This document shows, in pieces, positions 62,039-64,000 of a stretch of DNA of 64,000 bases. The notes under the pieces are model-generated. The model was not told the origin of the DNA. It saw only the letters and a program-made list of their open reading frames with translations, and ran no database searches. Location: assembly GCA_938091165.1 (NCBI GenBank), contig CALKNK010000005.1, forward strand, positions 51,732 through 115,731. The letters run 5' to 3'. Position numbers and translations under genes: made by a program. Positions within the stretch are counted from its first letter, which is position 1. Every line of letters starts with the position of its first letter. The stretch comes from an uncultured Ilumatobacter sp. Lineage in GTDB: Bacteria; Actinomycetota; Acidimicrobiia; Acidimicrobiales; Ilumatobacteraceae.

Positions 62039-62470
62039 CTAACGACCGGTCAGGAATACATCTGCGACAGCAACCACCGACGCCGACGCACAACCAACAG
62101 CGATACCGGCAATTTGCGGCGATCCAGGCCGGAAGTGCCGTACGAGGTAGCCGGCCCCAGCTCCCACCAATCCGATAGCGAGCACACCGCCGAAGATTGA
62201 GAACAACGTCATGAACGCGACCATGCTGACCGCCGCTCCGATTGCAGCCCCTACGGAATGGCCGGCGGTGCCGGCGATAGCTACGGGGAACTGCCACACC
62301 AGGGCTGTCAAGCCGGCCGCGACAGGGGCCGAGAGCACTGCCGAGCAAGCCCCTCCCCGCAAGCTACGTTTTGAACTGGGCTGCATGGTATGCCAGTGTG
62401 CCTTACCCGCTTTGGAGGGTCGATCAGGCGTGAGCGTTTGTGCCGTAGTCGGTTTCAGTTCCGCTTCCAC
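62039..62470 (-). CDS. Hypothetical small membrane protein
   Basis: 143 aa from the longest frame; a start at 62386 would give 115 aa. Three to four hydrophobic segments, including VAAGLTALVWQFPVAIAGTA and LFSIFGGVLAIGLVGAGAGY. Gly/Ala-rich, no family recognised. The 277 bases upstream of the propeller gene hold nothing else. Confidence 0.55.
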   Translation of the reverse strand: MEAELKPTTAQTLTPDRPSKAGKAHWHTMQPSSKRSLRGGACSAVLSAPVAAGLTALVWQFPVAIAGTAGHSVGAAIGAAVSMVAFMTLFSIFGGVLAIGLVGAGAGYLVRHFRPGSPQIAGIAVGCASASVVAVADVFLTGR

Positions 62471-62628
62471 ATGCCGTGCCGCTGTCCGGGCGGACCTACC
62501 GAGGTGTGGGTCGACCCCCGTCGACCTACACCAAGATCAGGAGCCCGACGGTTCGGACACGATGACGCCTGACACCACACGCAGGAACCCCGCGATCACG
62601 TCCGGCCGCGACAGCCACATCCATTGAC

Positions 62629-62644
62629 TCGAACATCAGTTCGA
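62629..62644 (+). promoter_or_regulatory. LexA (SOS) box
   Basis: TCGAACATCAGTTCGA, a perfect match to the actinobacterial LexA box TCGAAC-N4-GTTCGA, 14 bases before the start of the 13E12-type HNH gene. LexA binding here would repress the gene until DNA damage. Confidence 0.8.
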
Positions 62645-62658
62645 ACTAAGCTTGCATC

Positions 62659-63960
62659 ATGAATCCGGGGGGACTCAACGACACGGGCATCGCAGCTACC
62701 GCGCTGCAGCCCGACGACGTGCGCCTACTCACCGAAATCACATTGCTGCAGAACACTCTCGAAGTCACCCGCGAGATCGAACGCCTCGAGGCATTGCGGG
62801 TCGCGATGGTCTCCGAAATCGACGAGCGCGCAGTCTCGTTCGACACCCTCGGCTTCCGCAGCGTCAAGCAGTGGCTGGCCGCGAACACATTGCTGGAAGT
62901 GCCGGCCGCAGCCCGGATCCTCGCGTTGGGCAGGATGCTGAGCCGGCAGCCCGAGATCGCTGACGCCTTCAACTCCGGCGATATATCGGCCGAGCATGCG
63001 GCGTTGATCGGGAAGTTCTGCGAAACCCCACCCCGCGGCATGCCGAACGAAGCGTTGGATTCCTGCCGGAAGGTGTTGCTGGACAGCGCCTCCGGAACCA
63101 CTGCAACCACCATGACCGTCCGCACCTGCATCTCCCGGCTCGAGCGGATCTTCGAATCCGACGAACTGCCACCCAGCGAGGACACCGAACGCAACGAGTT
63201 CCATGCGTCGAAGACCTTGAACGGGCGAGTTGCAGTCAAGGGTGATCTCGACGCAGTCACCGGAGAGATGCTCCTGACCGCCCTGTCGACGTTGACCAAG
63301 CCGCGCAACCCGATGGACGACCCCGCCGGCGCCCGCACCCCGGCGCGGCAGCGGGCCGATGCGTTCGCAGAGATTCTGCACCGCTACCTCGACTCGGGCG
63401 AGGCGCCCATCGAGGGTGGCGAGCGACCCCATCTATCCCTGCACGTGAACGCGCAGGACCTCGCGCGTGCCGACGCGGACCACGAGTGGACAGGCTCGGA
63501 CGGCGATCCGGACCTGTTCGGCGACAAAGACATCGCCCGCATGCCACACCTGGGACCACTGTCGATCGCGACCGCCCGCAGATTGGCCTGCGACTGCCAC
63601 CTCACGCCGATCGTCATGAGCGACAGCGTCCCGATCGATCTGGGCCGCACCAGTAGGACTGTGTCGAAGAAGCAACGGCGGGCACTCATCGCCCGCGACC
63701 ACGGCTGCGCCTTCCCTGGCTGCGGCGCAGTGCCCGCCCACTGCGAAGGCCACCACGTCACACATTGGGCTGACGGCGGACCAACCGACCTCGACAACCT
63801 CGTGCTGCTGTGCCGCTACCACCACGGACTGCTGCACCACTCCCACTGGCAAGTGAGAATCGGCGCCGACCGCCACCCGTGGTTCACCCCACCGTCGACC
63901 GTGGATCCCTACAAGAAACCCACCCCCGCCCACAATCGCGCCGGACCCCGGGCGGCGTAG
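62659..63960 (+). CDS. 13E12-repeat/DUF222 HNH endonuclease-domain protein
   Basis: 433 aa. The N-terminal DUF222 part (LEALRVAMVSEIDERAVSFD, LGFRSVKQWLAANTLLEVPA) is helical. The C-terminal HNH domain has KKQRRALIARDHGCAFPGCG, CEGHHVTHWADGGPTDLDN and LCRYHHGLLHHSHW, a zinc-bound nuclease fold. These genes are multicopy in Mycobacterium and Rhodococcus and several are DNA-damage-inducible. The LexA box upstream supports that here. It may nick DNA during repair or transposition; unproven. Confidence 0.9.
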   Translation: MNPGGLNDTGIAATALQPDDVRLLTEITLLQNTLEVTREIERLEALRVAMVSEIDERAVSFDTLGFRSVKQWLAANTLLEVPAAARILALGRMLSRQPEIADAFNSGDISAEHAALIGKFCETPPRGMPNEALDSCRKVLLDSASGTTATTMTVRTCISRLERIFESDELPPSEDTERNEFHASKTLNGRVAVKGDLDAVTGEMLLTALSTLTKPRNPMDDPAGARTPARQRADAFAEILHRYLDSGEAPIEGGERPHLSLHVNAQDLARADADHEWTGSDGDPDLFGDKDIARMPHLGPLSIATARRLACDCHLTPIVMSDSVPIDLGRTSRTVSKKQRRALIARDHGCAFPGCGAVPAHCEGHHVTHWADGGPTDLDNLVLLCRYHHGLLHHSHWQVRIGADRHPWFTPPSTVDPYKKPTPAHNRAGPRAA

Positions 63961-63968
63961 GCACCGTC

Positions 63969-64000
63969 GACGCCTGCCGTCACCCAGGACGGCAGGCGTC
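63969..64000 (+). terminator. Terminator hairpin after the 13E12 gene
   Basis: GACGCCTGCCGTC (63969-63981) pairs perfectly with GACGGCAGGCGTC (63988-64000), loop ACCCAG. 13-bp GC-rich stem ending at the window edge, 9 bases past the stop. Confidence 0.82.

Noticed and set aside
43604..64000. Genomic island integrated at tRNA-Leu
   Set aside because: No integrase, no direct repeat of the tRNA 3' end was found in the window, and the cargo is housekeeping (smc, ffh, ftsY, glnD).

Overview
The window reads as two pieces of actinobacterial DNA joined near a tRNA-Leu gene. Bases 1 to about 43,600 have moderate GC with mixed third codon positions. From about 43,700 to the end almost every third codon position is G or C. 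Both halves carry vertically inherited housekeeping loci, so a genomic island does not explain the change. The left half resembles an uncultured, probably acidimicrobial (Ilumatobacter-like) actinobacterium. The right half has the smc-ftsY-amtB-glnB-glnD-ffh order and the 13E12-type HNH gene of Rhodococcus and its relatives. These taxon names are inference. A chimeric assembly at the conserved fhaA/tRNA-Leu boundary is the simplest reading.

Layout of the left half. Bases 1-6,600 hold a lipid catabolism cluster: a partial acyl-CoA ligase, an SDR, two acyl-CoA dehydrogenases, a thiolase and a MarR regulator with an operator-like palindrome. Bases 6,970-8,870 hold a CGNR zinc-finger protein divergent from a two-bundle PQ-loop (SWEET-like) protein, then a cold-shock protein and a small charged protein. 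Bases 8,970-21,080 are rich in redox enzymes and unusual fusions: a flavoprotein-FNR fusion, a glycosidase, a Baeyer-Villiger monooxygenase fused to an esterase, and a malate-dehydrogenase-like gene overlapping an alarmone-synthetase gene whose product carries an OST-HTH/LOTUS-like domain. Bases 21,100-34,200 are mixed metabolism: an SDR, an SCO6745-like gene overlapping a methyltransferase, a TrmH-type methylase, an enoyl-CoA hydratase, an M23 peptidase, PhyH, two VOC proteins, thioesterase, cupin, aminotransferase, a second MarR and a PAP2 protein.

Bases 34,230-43,391 are the oriC-proximal cell-wall and Ser/Thr-kinase cluster: two inverted perfect DnaA boxes, crgA, trpG/pabA, pknB, pbpA, an unrecognised 73-aa gene with ATGA overlaps on both sides, rodA, pstP, fhaB and fhaA. 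tRNA-Leu(CAG) follows. PknB and PstP would set the phosphorylation state read by the FHA proteins, and RodA with PbpA would build wall peptidoglycan.

The right half starts with two truncated gene fragments meeting near 43,800. It continues with an unknown gene, a YidC paralog, a small membrane protein, a two-domain NTF2-like protein, an amidohydrolase, the SRP pair ffh and ftsY, the nitrogen-sensing set amtB-glnB-glnD with a GlnR-like site, a glutathione peroxidase, smc, acyP, a secreted beta-propeller, a small membrane protein, and a 13E12 HNH gene with a perfect LexA (SOS) box. A strong hairpin ends the window.

No CRISPR array, insertion sequence, prophage or rRNA was seen. The most interesting items are the RelA/SpoT-LOTUS fusion, the BVMO-esterase fusion with a His-to-Leu change in its fingerprint, the 73-aa gene between rodA and pbpA, the paired DnaA boxes, the SOS box, and the contig junction itself.
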